A DNA stretch of 64,000 bases from Siphonodentalium dalli (taxonomy: Eukaryota > Mollusca > Scaphopoda > Gadilida > Siphonodentaliidae). The stretch lies in NCBI GenBank assembly GCA_032622095.1, contig CP136067.1, positions 130,775,990-130,839,989 on the forward strand, written 5' to 3'. A model generated the notes under the pieces. It saw only the letters and a list, made by a program, of their open reading frames with translations. It had not been told where the DNA came from and did no database searches. A program made the translations under genes and the position numbers. This document shows positions 22,943 to 36,565 of this stretch, in pieces; the stretch's first letter is position 1, and every line of letters starts with the position of its first letter.

Positions 22943-24431
22943 GTGAGTACCATTTCCTTACGAAACACGCAGGTAGGTAGGAAGTGTTCAGATAATATGT
23001 TCTACAAACGGCCAGTTTTGAACTTATTATCCGAACATTTCACACCAAAATATATGATTCCTTCTGCAATGTTGTGTTCTGTTCGTCGGTTGTCTGCCCA
23101 TATTTCCTGACTACTGATCCAATATATGCTGTTATATATGATGGACAAATGATTTAGTAATTAAATGGTTAGCAGCTTCACGGGACATTGTGAGTGTTGA
23201 TTTTAACTGCATATTATGAGACAAGCCACACCAACTATAATAATTAGTATTACAAATTTTCAAGCATGGGGCAAATATTTTCAGCTATGGTCACCAGTCG
23301 ACGCAACTTTATTCGTGCACATATTTCTGTATTAATTTGCTTGAGAACGATACAATTGGAGAAAATATACAACAGTCCCATTATCTGGAATGAAATCATT
23401 TATTTCCGCGAATGGAATATACCAAACGATGCACGGTTTTGACACCTCGCTGCCTAAATTTCATAAGCTAATGTAACAGTGGCGTTTTATGTCCAAAACG
23501 AGAACAAATTGTTAATTGAGAAGAACCTTTACATATATAGCAAAACAATGTGGTTTGAAACTCACTTTTCTTATTTCTTCCATTAATTAGCAGCATACCA
23601 TCTCCATTTTATTAATTCTTTCATAATCGGCAATTTAGCACAATATCACCGTTATAATTCGGTCTGATGCTCTCTTTTCTTAATTCTTGCATTAAGTAGC
23701 AGCTTAGCATTATAACAATGCTGCTATTGCACTGGAAACTATATGTTTTTAATTCGGATGCAAGTCGGACATAGGACTTAAACATATGAGTACCAAAGCA
23801 ATGCTGACCACGTTCCTTGTCATATCTAATTCAAAATATAAATCTGTTCATCATGTAATGATTGGGAATCTTTTGGTGGCGCTGAGACGACCAATGTTTC
23901 CAACCACATATAACTCTCAATTGGATGACATGATTCCACATTCCTAATACACTAGACATCGTTCATGAACTATATTATTGATGAAATAAAAAGGGAGATA
24001 GCTCATGAGTCACAAATATGGGACATGCGTCTTGTGCAGAACTATCAATTTTAAAATCAAAATTAAATTTAACTTGAGTGAATCCTTATGAACATCACAA
24101 ACTGAAAGCTGGTATTATTATACAGCACACTGGGCAATTAGTTCAAGTCGAATCAATTTGCTTGTGGAATTGTTTTTGTCTTGTAAACCGAGAAATTTTG
24201 TGTTGGAAGTTGTGTGTCAAATAGCTCAAATGGTATCTTCAATGGCAAATACACAAATTGTTCTATTGGTTAATCACTCTCGAGTTTCAATGTATCCACT
24301 AGTTTGATGATGCAGCCTTGCTTATGAATAATTTACATTTCGATGTTTCCCCATCACTATCAATGCTGAAACAGGCTACTTCTTCTCCACATTAATACTA
24401 ATCTAACTACTCCAATGTATATTGTTTACAG
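22943..24431 (+). other. RGK gene intron (~1.5 kb)
   Basis: Begins GTGAGT and ends TTTACAG. Its 3' half (23760-24431) is repeated in inverted orientation at 56530-55880. No gene lies inside. Confidence 0.75.
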
Positions 24432-24475
24432 AGGGAAAAAAGGCAGCCAGGTCATACAACTGCAAATTTGTGGAA
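23760..24475 (+). repeat. Inverted segmental duplication, copy 1
   Basis: Matches 56530-55838 in reverse complement at roughly three-quarters identity by eye. Shared strings include TCAAATAGCTCAAATGGTAT (about 24217, as ATACCATTTGAGCTATTTGA near 56076), ACTGAAAGCT (about 24102 against AGCTTTCAGT near 56200) and GATGATGCAGC (about 24306 against GCTGCATCATC near 55998). The match continues across the splice acceptor into the last RGK exon. Confidence 0.8.
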
Positions 24476-24640
24476 ACTTCGACACTCTTCAATCACAACA
24501 TTGATGAGCTGTTGGTCGGTATTCATAAACAAAATTCACTACACAGCAACCTGCGGACATCTCCAGAGAGAAAGGTGAGGGTACTTTTACCACGCATTTT
24601 CAAGAGTAAGGCATCCTGTAAAAATTTGATGAAATTATGA
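24432..24640 (+). CDS. RGK-family GTPase, terminal exon
   Basis: Acceptor ATTGTTTACAG is followed by an exon completing a split GAG codon, giving EGKKAARSYNCKFVETS, very like EGRACAVVFDCKFIETS of Rad. The G5 motif ETS is at 24473-24481. It then reads NHNIDELL..I (helix 5), a basic stretch, and a C terminus ending KASCKNLMKL at TGA 24638-24640. The cysteine seventh from the end is exactly where RGK proteins carry theirs (CHDLSVL in Rad). They lack a CAAX box, as here. A GTGAGG after PERK could be misread as a donor, but the conserved tail lies beyond it, so read-through is right. Confidence 0.87.
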
Positions 24641-24837
24641 TGTGTCAGCCCACCGTTCAGCAACATTCACCATATCATATATTATTCATAACCGTTGTTA
24701 TAAATTTATCATGTATAACTTGATATCATGTAGCACAAGTGCTATATTTGCATGCAGTAATGTGTTATGTTTGTCAATGTTATGCAGGCTATATACATAG
24801 TTTCATAGAAACAATAATTGCAGCTTCTATTGTTCAT

Positions 24838-25050
24838 CGTTATCATAATCCGACGTCGTCATTATCATCATGTTCATCACCATCATCATCTTACTTATCA
24901 TCTTCACCAGGGTCAAAATTATCATCACAATCATCATCATCATCATTGTCGACGTCGTCATCATCATTATCGCCGTCATCATCATCATCGCCGACGTCGT
25001 CATCAACATCATCATCGCCGGCATCATCATATTTATCATCATCGTCTTAA
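24838..25050 (+). repeat. Impure (TCA)n microsatellite
   Basis: About 210 bp of TCATCATCA triplets broken by GACGTCGTC and GCCG. Open frames on both strands (poly-Ser, poly-His, poly-Met) are by-products. It lies 3' of the RGK gene. Confidence 0.9.
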
Positions 25051-25424
25051 TCCGTCACCATTGTCTTAGATTCTATTTCGGTCGAAAATACATCTGCATG
25101 CAGAATATATTTCACTGTAATATGACTGCTACGATCGATGTTTGAGATTGAGCAGGAATGCACATTTTGGAAGTCGATAGGTGAACATGGTCACAACCTC
25201 CTATATATTGGCAAGTTACTACGATTTAGTTGTTTCTGGTGTAGAAAACGTAATAATGTCAGTCTCGGAACGTGGATCTTGTAATGTTCAAACAACGTGA
25301 ATTCCGTTACTTCTTCCTTATTCGGCAAAGTCTGGGAATGGTGGCAAATGACCTCAAATTCGTGAGCGGTCAACAGGACCAAAAACAATTTGGGTCAAGC
25401 TTCAAAAATTGGTCAGAAAATCAC
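25051..25424. other. No gene seen
   Basis: Short spacer between the triplet repeat and the telomere-like array. Nothing recognised. Confidence 0.5.
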
Positions 25425-28400
25425 TAACCAGAACGGGACGAGTCGCGACCCTAACCCTAACGGGGGCGGGACATTAACCCTAACCCTAACCGGGGCGGGA
25501 CATTAACCCTAACCCTAACCGGGGCGGGACCTTAATCCTAACCCTAACCGGGGCGGGACCTTAACACTAACCGGGGTGGGGCTTTAACCCAAACACTAAC
25601 CGGGGCGGGACCTTAACCCTCATCATAACCGTGACGGGATCCTAACCTGACGAGGCATATCGAGACGGAACCGTAATTCTAGTACTAACCGGAACGGGAC
25701 CTAACTGTAAACGGGACGGAATATGAAGAGACCTTAACACTGACGGGAAGGGATCTTAATCCTAACCCTAACCGGGGCGGGACCTTAACACTAACCGGGG
25801 TGGGGCTTTAACCCAAACACTAACCGGGGCGGGACCTTAACCCTAACCTTAACCGGGACGAGATTCTAACCTGACGTGGCATGTCGGGGCGGAACCGTAA
25901 TTCTAGTACTAACCGGAATGGGGCCTAACTTTAAACGGGATGGCATATGAAGGGACCTTAACACTAACGGGAAGGGATCTTAACCCGATCCTTAACTACG
26001 ATCGGTACGGGACCTTAAACCTAACCGAAACGGGACGATTCGGGACCCTAATATTAATCCGATCCATAAATATAACCGGGACGGGACCTTAACCCTAGCC
26101 GGGACTCCACATTAACGCTAACCCTAACCGGGACGGGACTAGTCGGGATCCTAACCAGAGACAAAACAGGGCTATAACTATAACCTTAACCTGGACTATA
26201 CACTAACACTAACCGGGATGGCGGGGGATGCTGGATCGGGATTTTATTCCTAACCCCGACTGGGTAGGGACAGAAACTTAACCGTAACCACAAGAATAAT
26301 CTTAACCGAAATGGGACGGGACGAGTCGTAACCTAACCATACCTGGGGTGGGGTCCTAACCATAACCGGGACGCTAATCGTAACCGGGCCTAACACTAAC
26401 AGAGAACCTAGAGGGACCTTAACCATAGCTGGGAAGGAGACCAAACCTTGGGCTGGACTAGTTGGGCGGTACCGTAACCCCAACCCTGGACGGCTCGACA
26501 CGGGAATTTAAACATAACCCTAAAAGGGACGGGACGAGTCGGGAATATAACACTAACCTAGACCTTAGCCCGATCACTAACTCTAACCAGGCGCGACCTT
26601 AATCACAACCCTATCAGTGGGGGACCTTAACCCTAACCATAGACGGGACCTTAACCATAGCCGGGAATGAGACCCAACCGTGACCTGAACGAGTTGGGTC
26701 GGGACCATAACGCTAACATTGGACGGCTCGACACGGGAATTTAAACATAGCCCTCTAGGGACTCTAACACTAAGCTAGACCATAGCCCGATCCCTAACTA
26801 AGCGGGACGCGACCTTAACAACAACCCTATCAGTGACGGTAGGCTAACATGGATTTGGCGGTGGGAACGATACATTAACCTTAGCAGTAACCGGGACGGG
26901 ACGACTTGGTACCCTAACCCGAGAAGGAACAGGGTGGGACTGGGAATATCACCTAACATTGACGGGGCTCTATAGCTAACTGGGATGGGATTGCAGGGTC
27001 TGGATATTAACACTAAGCCAGACTGAGACGTGACTTGACCATAAATCTAACAGCAAACGCAACTGGTACGGGACCCCAACCCTAACTGGGACATTAATTA
27101 ATAATTAGGGACAGGGGCATGACATTGACCCTAACCGTGACGGGAACCCAATCTTAACCTGGACGGAATATTAAAACTAACTATAACTCTTAGCTTAACG
27201 TGGACTGGACGGCTCCCTACCTCGAATCGGGAACTTAAACATAGCCCTAACTGGGACGGGTTCTAAACCTAACCGGGCCGGGACCTTAAACCTAATACTA
27301 ACAGTGACGGGACCCTAACCTGGAAATCGCCAATCGGGACAGAATCGTAATTCTAACCCGAACTGGGACAGGATACTAGCCTTAACGGGGACGCGACGAG
27401 ACGGGACCTTAAACAAAACTGGCATGGGAGTCACGGGGCGGGGCATTAACACTAACAATAATCATAATGCTGGCAGTAACCCGGACTGCATGGCTCGAGA
27501 CGATAACTTAATACTAGCCGGAACGGGGCTACTCGGGAACCTAAATATAACCGGGTCGGTACCGTAACCGGGACGGGACGTTATCCACAATGCGGGACGG
27601 TTGACTAACCTGGACGTGGCGGATGGAGATGGGACTGTAACTATAACCCTAACCGGGATTGGTCGGGACCATAAATCTAACCAGGACGGTGGGGAAACTA
27701 TAACTCTAACCGGGATTGGTCGAGTTGAGACCCTAACCAGAGACGGAACGGGGCGGGACGATACCTCAACCAGGACAGGACCCTAAAACCGGGTCGAGAT
27801 CTCAACCATAGCGCCGATTGGAACGTTATTGGACCTTAGCCGTAACTGCGACGGGACGGGACGAGTCGCGACCATAAACCTAACCCGCACAGAGACTTAA
27901 GCCTAACCTAATGGGACCTAACCATATCCGGGAACCTAACACTAACCAGGACCATAACCTTAACCGGGACCGTAACACTAACATGGACCTTAACACTGAT
28001 CGGGACCCTAATCTTAACCGGGGCGGGGCCTTAACCCTTACCGGAACTGGTATCCAACATTATTCTAGACGAGTTTGGATGGGAACTTAACCATAACCAT
28101 AACCCTAATATTTAATAACTTTAACAATGACCCTAGTAGGGACGAGACGAGAATGGATCCAAATGCTGACATAAACTGGACCGTAACCCGATCCCTAACT
28201 CGTAAGTGGCCCTAATCCTAACCCTAACCGGGACGGGATCCCAACCTTCACCGGACGGAACATTAGGTCTAACAATAACCAGACACCTAGCCGGCACGTT
28301 AGTCATGGACCTTAACATTAACCATAACCATAATCCTTACTCTTACTTGGACTGGACGGCTCGTGCCGGGAATTTAACCCTACCCCTAACAGGGACGGGA

Positions 28401-31400
28401 CGAGTCGCCTAATCCTAACCTGGACTAAATCCTAACACTATCCAGTGCGGACGGGACGGGAACATAACCTGGACATGTCGTGTCGTGTCAGGACCGTAAT
28501 CAAAACTATAATCCGAATTTGATGACCCGGGACGCGACCCTCAACCTAACCGGGATGGGTTGGTACGGGAAATCATTCTTAACCCTGACTGGGACAAGTC
28601 GCCTCGGGACTTTCAGCCATAATCCTAAACCAGTCAGGTCGGGACAAGTCGGGATCCTAAATATAACAGGGAGGGAATACTAACACTTATCGGGTCGTTA
28701 CGTGACGTTAACCAGACACCTAAGTTTAACCGTGACGGAGCCTAAAGCCTAACCATAACCGGGCGCATGCGTCGGGGACCTAGCCCTAATCGGGAATGGG
28801 ACCTTACACCTCAATATAATCTCAACCGTACGGGACCTTAACCTTAACTCTAACCCAAAATGCGGCGGACCGGGACCCTAATCCTAAACTGGACGGGAAT
28901 TTAAACATAACTATAACCGCGATGGGACGGGAATTTAACCCTACCCATAACAGGGATGGGACGAGTCGCCTTACCCTAACCTGGACGGGACATAACCCTA
29001 ACCCGGGACACTATATGTAACAGGGTAGTGAACACTAACACCTACCGGGTCGCTAAGTGACCTTAACCCGACATCTATATAACTATAACCGGGACGGACT
29101 GGGACGAAACCCAAAGCGTAATCATAACCGACGTACGGGTTGGGGCCCTAGCCCGGGACGGGACGTTAAGCTATTATAAAATCTCAACCGTATGGAACGG
29201 GAACTTAACCTTAACACTAACCCAAAATGCGGCGGACCGGGACACTAACCCTCAACGGGACGGGACCTTAAACATAACTATAACTAGCCAGAGCCCGGAC
29301 GGGACCTTAGACATAACTATAACCGCGATGGGATCGGATCCTATCCCTAACTGAGAATGCACCATAACTTTAACTCTAAACCAAACCGGGAAGGATGGAC
29401 CTTTAACCCTAACTCTAACGGTGACCTTGCCCGGGATGGGACACAGACCGTATGGAACGGGACCTTAACCTTAACTCTAACCCAAAATGCGGCGGATCGG
29501 GACACTAATTCTAAACGGGACGGGAAATTAAACATAACTATAACTAGCAAGAGCCCGGTCGGGACCTTAGACATAACTATAACCGCGATGGGATCGGATC
29601 CTATCCCTAACTGAGAATGCACCATAACCTTAACTCTAAACCAAACCGGGAGGGATGGGACCTTAACCCTAACTATAACGGTGACCTTGCCCGGGATGGG
29701 ACCCCGACCGTATGGAACGGGACCTTAACCTTTACTCTAATCGGGACTCTAACCTTAACCTTAACACAAACCCAAAATGCGGCGGGCCAGGACTCTAGCC
29801 ATAGACGGGACCTTAACATAACTATAACTAGCCAGAGCCCGGGCGGGACATTAGACGTGAGATCGGATCCTATCCCTAACTGGGACTGAACCTTACCTTA
29901 ACTCTTAACCAAACCGGGAGGGATGGGACTTTAACCCTAACTCTAACTGCGACCTTACCCGGGACGGGACCCCGGTCGTATCTGGGAACCAAACCTTAAC
30001 TGGGACCCTAAACTTCACCGGGACCATAACCCTAATCGAGCCCTAACCCTAAACGGGACGGGAACTTAGCCCTTACAGGGACGGGTATCCAGCCTTATCC
30101 TAACTATAACCATAGCCCCAATCTGGACCGGACGGCTCGGGACTGGAAATTAACAATAACCCTAATATGGACGAGTCGAGAAGGGACCCTAACAATAGTG
30201 TGACCTTTACCTGTACCACTAACAATAAACATAATCCTTACTCTTATATAACTGGACGGATCTGTACGGGAGTTTAACCATAACACTAACAGGGATGGGA
30301 TGGGTCACCTAACCCTAACCGGGACTGGATTTAACCTTTAACGTTTCCGATGTGGACGGGAAGGGAACATAACCCGGACGTGTTTGGTCTGACTGGACCG
30401 TAACTATAACCCTAATCGTAACTGGATGACCCGCGACGGGACCCTCAACCTATCCGGGGCGGGTTGTACGGTACTCTATTCTTAACCCTAACTGGGACAG
30501 TACGCCTCGGTGCGACGAGTCGGGACCCAACTAACTAACCAAGACGAAACCCAAATCCTAACCATAACCGGCACAACGGGTTGGGGCCCTAGCCCTAACC
30601 GGGACTGGACGTTAATCCTCTATACAATTTCAACCGTACAGAACGGTACCACCATAACCTTAATTTTAACCCAAAATGCGGCGGGCTGGGACTCTAGCAA
30701 TAGCCGGGACAGGCCTCAGACATAACTATTACCACGATGAGATGGGATCCTAACCCTAACTGGGACTGAACCATTACTTTAATTCTTAACCAAACCGAGA
30801 GGGATGGGACCTTAACCCTAACTCTAACTGGTACTGTAACCCTAACCATAACCGTGAATGGGACCGTAAACCTCAATATAATCTCAACCGTATGGAACGG
30901 GACATTAACCTTAACTCTAACCCAAAATGTGGTGGATCGTGATACTAGCCATAACCACATTCGGATCGGGTCCTATTCCTAACTGGGACTGAACCATAAC
31001 CTTAACCCTAACTCTAACTGAATCCTTACCATACTAGGGACGTGATCTTACCGGGACGGGTATATTCAGCATTAACCTAACCATATCCCCACTCTGGACT
31101 GGACGGCTCGGGCTGGAATTTAACAATAACCCTAATATGGACGAGTCGAGAGCGGACCCTAACACGAATGGTGGGCTCGCATCACCAAATTCACACTCTA
31201 ACCGGGACAGGAACCCCGCCTACACTAACACTAAACGTAATCCTTACTCTTACTTGAACTGGATGGCTCTGGACGGGAGTTTAACCCTAAATCTAACAGG
31301 GATGGGACGGGCCATCTAATTTAACCCTAACGCGACGGGATTTAACCTTTACCCAAATCCAGTGTGGACGGGACGGGAAGATAACCTGGACGTGTTTGGT

Positions 31401-32230
31401 CGGGTCTGAACCGTAACTACATGTATAACCCTAGTCGGAACTGGATGACCCGGGAAGGGACCCTCAACCTAATCGGGCGGGTTGGTACGGGACACTATTC
31501 TTAACCCTGACTGGGACAAGACGAATCGGGACGTTTAGTCATAACGCTGACCAGGACAAGTCGAGCTGAGTCTGGATCCTAAATCTAACAGTGAGCGAAC
31601 ACTAGAACCAACAGGGCCGTGAATTGACCTCACTCGACCACTAACTCTAACCGGGACGTAGTGGGACGGTACCTAATCGACACCGGCGGCACGGGTCGGG
31701 CCTTAGCCCTGATCGGGAATGGGACCTTAAAACTCAATATAATCTCAACCGTATGGGACGGGACCTTAACCTTAACTCTAACCCAAAATGCGGCGGACCG
31801 TGACACACGCCCTAACCGGGACGGGACCTTAAACATAACTATAACCGTGATGGGATGAGATCCTATCCCTAACTGGGACTGATCCATAAACTTAACACTA
31901 AACCAAACCGGGATGTATGGGACCTTAACCCTAGCTCTAACTGGGACCGTAACGGTTACCATACCGGGGACAGGACACTAACTATAAAGCCAACCGGCGC
32001 GTGAGTGGAGTTTAAATCTCACTCTAACCCGAATGGGGCGGGAGGGAATCTTAACCCTGACTCTATCCAGAACGGGGACGATACGGGACTTTCACCCTAA
32101 CCGGGACAGAACTTGGTCGGGAAGAAATCTTTACCCATATCAATATACCTAAACAGGGCAGGACATGGTTGATCTAAGCCGTAACTGGGACTGGGGACTA
32201 AGCTATTCCTAACAGTAACCGGGTTGGTCG
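25425..32230 (+). repeat. Degenerate telomere-like array (CCCTAA / CGGGACGGGAC)
   Basis: For about 6.8 kb, CCCTAACCCTAACC-type runs, the complement of the animal telomere repeat TTAGGG, alternate with GGGACGGGACC blocks. The first 200 bp is the most regular (TTAACCCTAACCCTAACCGG). Further in, it decays. Longer blocks also repeat: CCCAAAATGCGGCGG near 28856, 29221, 29491, 29772, 30671 and 31786, and TAATCCTTACTCTTA near 28334, 30231 and 31240. Base composition is far GC-richer than the flanks. Frames rich in Leu-Thr-Gly or Asn-Arg are by-products. Confidence 0.9.
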
Positions 32231-35200
32231 GAACGTAACAGCCCGGCAGGTTATGGTAACGGGTGCGCGGGCGGAACCGAGCGATGTGGGCGCTATTGCC
32301 CTGACCGAGCACAGCGGCAACTCTTAATCTTATTCAGAAACTGCACAAAAATTTCATTCTCCCCAGAATGTTCGGCACAGTACGACATTTGGGTAATTCC
32401 CGTGCTTTGCCGGATAAGTAATAAGGAATAATTAAAATAATTCACACTGCTCAATCACCATCGTTTGTGTGGCACAGGCGTTGTGTAAATCCAAGTAGTA
32501 GGCCATAATAAATACTTCGAAATCGATTTGAATCAAAATGTTCAAACAAATGAATGTAGTAACTAGCAACCTTTACTGAAGTCAAATTATATCATGCTAA
32601 TATCTACCTGTACTTCTGAAAACATTATTTATATAAACAAATTTGTCTTTGAACTAACAACTTTAGCGGTGATAAACAATGCGATCGGATCTCAAGCTAC
32701 ACATAGCACACACTATTAGCGCTGTCACGGCCTAACGTTTTAAACATGTTTCCCCTGGTAGTGTATAACATAGTAAATGTCTGGGTGGTTAGTTATGACA
32801 CCACAACGGACATTTCCATACTATACATGACGTCACTTTATACTGTAACGAGTATTTGCAAATGATTCTTGAATTTAGGAACAGCCGTGATTTTGCATGC
32901 TGGAATATCTACTGGTTGCTTTATTGTTTGTCATTTGAATACAGTCTTTTGTGGCGTTTGTACACCAAAAATCTGATATTTGGCTTAGATATATCGTAAT
33001 AATACAATATAATTTTCGCTTATCGAATATACAATTTCATTTTATCATGACATTATATCATTGATATGATTGATATAGATGTGTTCTGAATATGACACTT
33101 TCCATTGTTATTGTGCTCACGATTGATCTAGTGGGCGATTGTTCAATCCGATGTACTATGTTTTCACGTTTATTACTTGTGGCGTTTGTTCAATCCGTTG
33201 TTCACTATGTATGTTGTCATGTTTATGATATTATGGTTCATGTTGTCATGCTATATACTGTCCTGTATTTCCCTTAACTATATATCACATGTGTATACAA
33301 CAAGCGAAAAAATAAATGAGTCGGATCGGAATAATGGACTTTGTCTCACTTACTCCCTACATGCATGGGGATAGCTTTAATGACATTCAAACCAAATACA
33401 TTATATAAGGAAGGTACTTACAACAAAATATAAAAATATTGGTTTTAATTGAACGAATAATATGTGAATAAATATTATTAAAATTCGATTAAGTAAAATT
33501 AGAATACGCCCTTCCAAGCAGATATACATCTAAAGGCGAACAATTTTAAAACATTGATGGACCTTGCTACAAGGAACAGTGAGCAAAATGGAATATTTCA
33601 GCACACTCTACTAGCAAGATAGCTACCAAATTACAACCGAAATTTGAAATACCGCACGTGAGAACCTTCACGGGGGTGATGGTTGATGCTCAGTCACTTG
33701 ACCATTATTAAATAGCGTGATACATACTTCATACATATCTATATAATTGAGCTCCAAACGGATGCCTCTAACTGATAACTAGTTTTCTCCTACAATAATA
33801 AGCATATGCACAGTGCTTATGGACCCCACGTAAATTAAGTAACTTGTCAGTAGAGGCGTGATGCTCATTTGCATACTAGGGTATAGTTATATCACATTGG
33901 AACACATCGTCAGCAGTAAATGAGCTACAGTTCTTCTGGACGCAACAATATCCTGACAATATGAATGCGTTGTTCGAGTCAAACATGTATTGATATGCAC
34001 ACGTAAACAACATATATATCCAAGTGCGTCGACAGTAAATTTTACGTATATATACTACGCTATGTTCAGCCCAAAAACAAATATTGTATTACATTGGCGT
34101 ACATCGACGTTTATTTTACTAAGTTTTACCGAGTTGTAGTGTGCCTTTTGTGTTCATTGGAAATGTCCACATTCAATTTCGACTCACGAGTCGTGTCAAG
34201 GGTCGTGGTTTTGTTGTCATCCAAGTACTATTTGTTTCTAGAAAAACGTTTGTATATGTCTTATATATCGAGATAAACATGTTATTTCCCCTTGTAAAAT
34301 TATAAAACTGTATTTTAAGTAGGGCTGCACGGTAATGAAAAATATATATCGAATATATTATATTTTAAGATATCGCGGTATGACTAAATACCGAATAAAT
34401 AATTCTCAACGAAAATTGTACATTGCTATCGAATCGCCAATTAGGACATATTTTCGTATTTTTAAAGAATTTAACAACACATTAATATTTACTGTATACT
34501 TCTATTTAATTAGCATGGTATTAACTACATACTTATATAACAACATCATACCAACAAGAATACATTTCACTTTTACATGTTACTTGCAAGGAATGTCAGT
34601 ATGTTAATTTTGGCTGGCCTGAGGCACGATCGTTTAGCCGCGGCAATGTGCCCTGACTTGCTGACTTGTCTTTTCGGTGGCACACTTGTGGCGCACACGC
34701 ACAAATATTTATTGCGAGAATAGGAAAGTTTTTATAGTTCATTTTGCACCATATCAATGCGTTTGAGTCTTCGGCAATCGTCGGAGTCGATGTATACTCG
34801 TCTATCTCACCCTGAATGACTTCAGTGCGTTTAACCTTAGAATCACTAGAAGCGGAGACTACCTAGGGTTTTTTTTCTCTTCGGAATTGGGACATCAGTA
34901 TCGACACTGTTCCTGTCAGATGTTGAGTCAGACACTTGTTGCACAGCTGAATGTTTGTGGTGTGACTCCCACATAGTGCTATCATACTCAAAATCGCCAT
35001 TGTATTGTGTTGATTTAAGCCATACTCCGGTGTGTGGAACTTATATGCACATGAGGTATGTAATTTCAAACCAGTCACAGTCAGTTAACACCAGCCTTTG
35101 AATATATATAATAGTGATACGGCGCGAAGCGCCCAGGATGGTCGAAAAGATCGAGATACCTTCTTGTTCTCCTTCAGCCTTTGAATGCAGACCAAGGGCG

Positions 35201-35865
35201 CCCTTTATTTTATTCCCGGGATCATATTGCAAAGCGACGCCACGACTGACTGTCGCACGCAAGCTGTGAATGAAACCCATACAGCGCCACACGGATTATA
35301 TCCCATAACATTTTATTTCCTTTTGCGAGTTTCGTTACAAGCCACATTGATTTCCAATGATAGATACGACAATTTAACTTTTTCAAAATCTTTATTCGAT
35401 ACCTTGAAAATGAAACCGACGTTCTCGATATATCCATCAATATCATTGTCTCATTTGACCAAATTTCTTGACATGAAACCGCAACAGACACGGCGTGAAA
35501 TACATCTCATTCAGTAAACAATTGTCCATTGTTTTAATTCAACTTCAAGTTCGCGTTAAAATCAAAACCGCAATTTGTAACTGGTAAACATCTGAAAAAG
35601 ACATCAGGTACATGCAGAAACTAATTGTTGTGCATATTTATTTCTATTCGCGGTGGCACTTTTTCATCTTTATCAGCATTTTTAACGATAAGAGCGATGC
35701 TAATTGAGGGACTATATTTCATCCAGCGCATTAAAATTAAAACAAAAAGTCGTGAATTCGCAGAGTGTTTTCTATGTCTGCACATTTCATCGATAATTAC
35801 AAGGCGTGTGTGTTTTAAGTTCGAAGAGAACTAGAACGGTGATAACAGTGGGGTGTTTTGTGATT
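32231..35865. other. No gene recognised in 3.6 kb
   Basis: AT-rich sequence. A short internal duplication (GTTCAATCCGATG / GTTCAATCCGTTG) lies near 33140-33200. GGGCTGCACGGTAATG at 34322 looks like a hAT-type end, but no partner end was found. Frames near 35185-35517 on both strands carry no motif I recognise. Confidence 0.45.
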
Positions 35866-35950
35866 TATGAAAGGTACAGGGCGAATATACTATGGCAAAT
35901 ACCCGTTAACTAAATTTGCCAGAGTATATTCGGCCTGTACCTTTCGAATA
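35866..35950. repeat. Short hairpin
   Basis: GAAAGGTACAGGGCGAATAT ... GGCAAAT is mirrored by ATTTGCC ... ATATTCGGCCTGTACCTTTC, a stem of about 34 bp with few mismatches and a loop near CCCGTTAACT. It may be a minimal foldback element. Confidence 0.7.
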
Positions 35951-36349
35951 TTTTCTGGTCTAAAAACGTGTGATCGTTTAGCTAACGAACAATAAAGGTT
36001 ACTGTTAACAGAGACCAGAAATTGTATTGTGTAATTTTGTCACAAATAAACGTTAATTAGACTCATTATCGCTTATAACTATGTAATAAAGCAATAAAAA
36101 CATTCCATCTGGGACAGTTGACGTTCAGAGCATAGCTATGGGAACACCCTAATTATATATATCGCTATATTGTATCGCCTGAATGGTCTGTTCTAAAAAT
36201 AGAACAATAAAGTGTCCCATTAAATCATCTCATTTTAATATCCTTACCGTTCTCGAAAATGCTTGTTAATCATTCGTAGGATTTGATGATTAATTAACCG
36301 TAATTACAAAAATCATACCGGTATATGTAAATGATCATACACTCAAAAA

Positions 36350-36565
36350 AATTTCATCGTAATATTACGACAGAAACTGTTGGCAGCAATTGGACCATCA
36401 GTAACTGTCGTAAAAATACGAGATCAACGTAATCTGGCATTTACTAATTGGATCGTATATTTACAAAATGATCGTAATATTATGACAGAAAAACTATCGT
36501 AAAATTACAACATCATCGTAATGTGAATTTACGGTTTAATCGTAAAATTACATGGCCAACGTAAT
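36350..36565 (+). repeat. ATCGTAATATTACGA repeat cluster
   Basis: ATCGTAAnATTACGACA-like motifs recur about seven times (36356, 36405, 36452, 36473, 36495, 36513, 36539) in partly palindromic form, spaced about 20-45 bp. Class unknown. Confidence 0.6.

Noticed and set aside
24583-24590. GTGAGG as a splice donor in the RGK terminal exon
   Set aside because: The conserved RGK C-terminal tail is encoded directly beyond it in frame, ending at TGA 24640.
24739-25145. Poly-Ser, poly-His, poly-Ile and poly-Met frames
   Set aside because: All come from the (TCA)n microsatellite in different frames and strands.
25425-32230. Many 60-110-codon frames, and a possible CRISPR-like or gene-family reading
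   Set aside because: The frames follow the CCCTAA/GGGAC repeat. There are no unique spacers and the setting is eukaryotic.
34322-34620. GGGCTGCACGGTAATG as a hAT end
   Set aside because: No matching opposite end or 8-bp duplication was found.
35185-35517. 110-codon frame, and an 89-codon frame opposite
   Set aside because: No domain, no splice context, and both strands open in AT-rich sequence.
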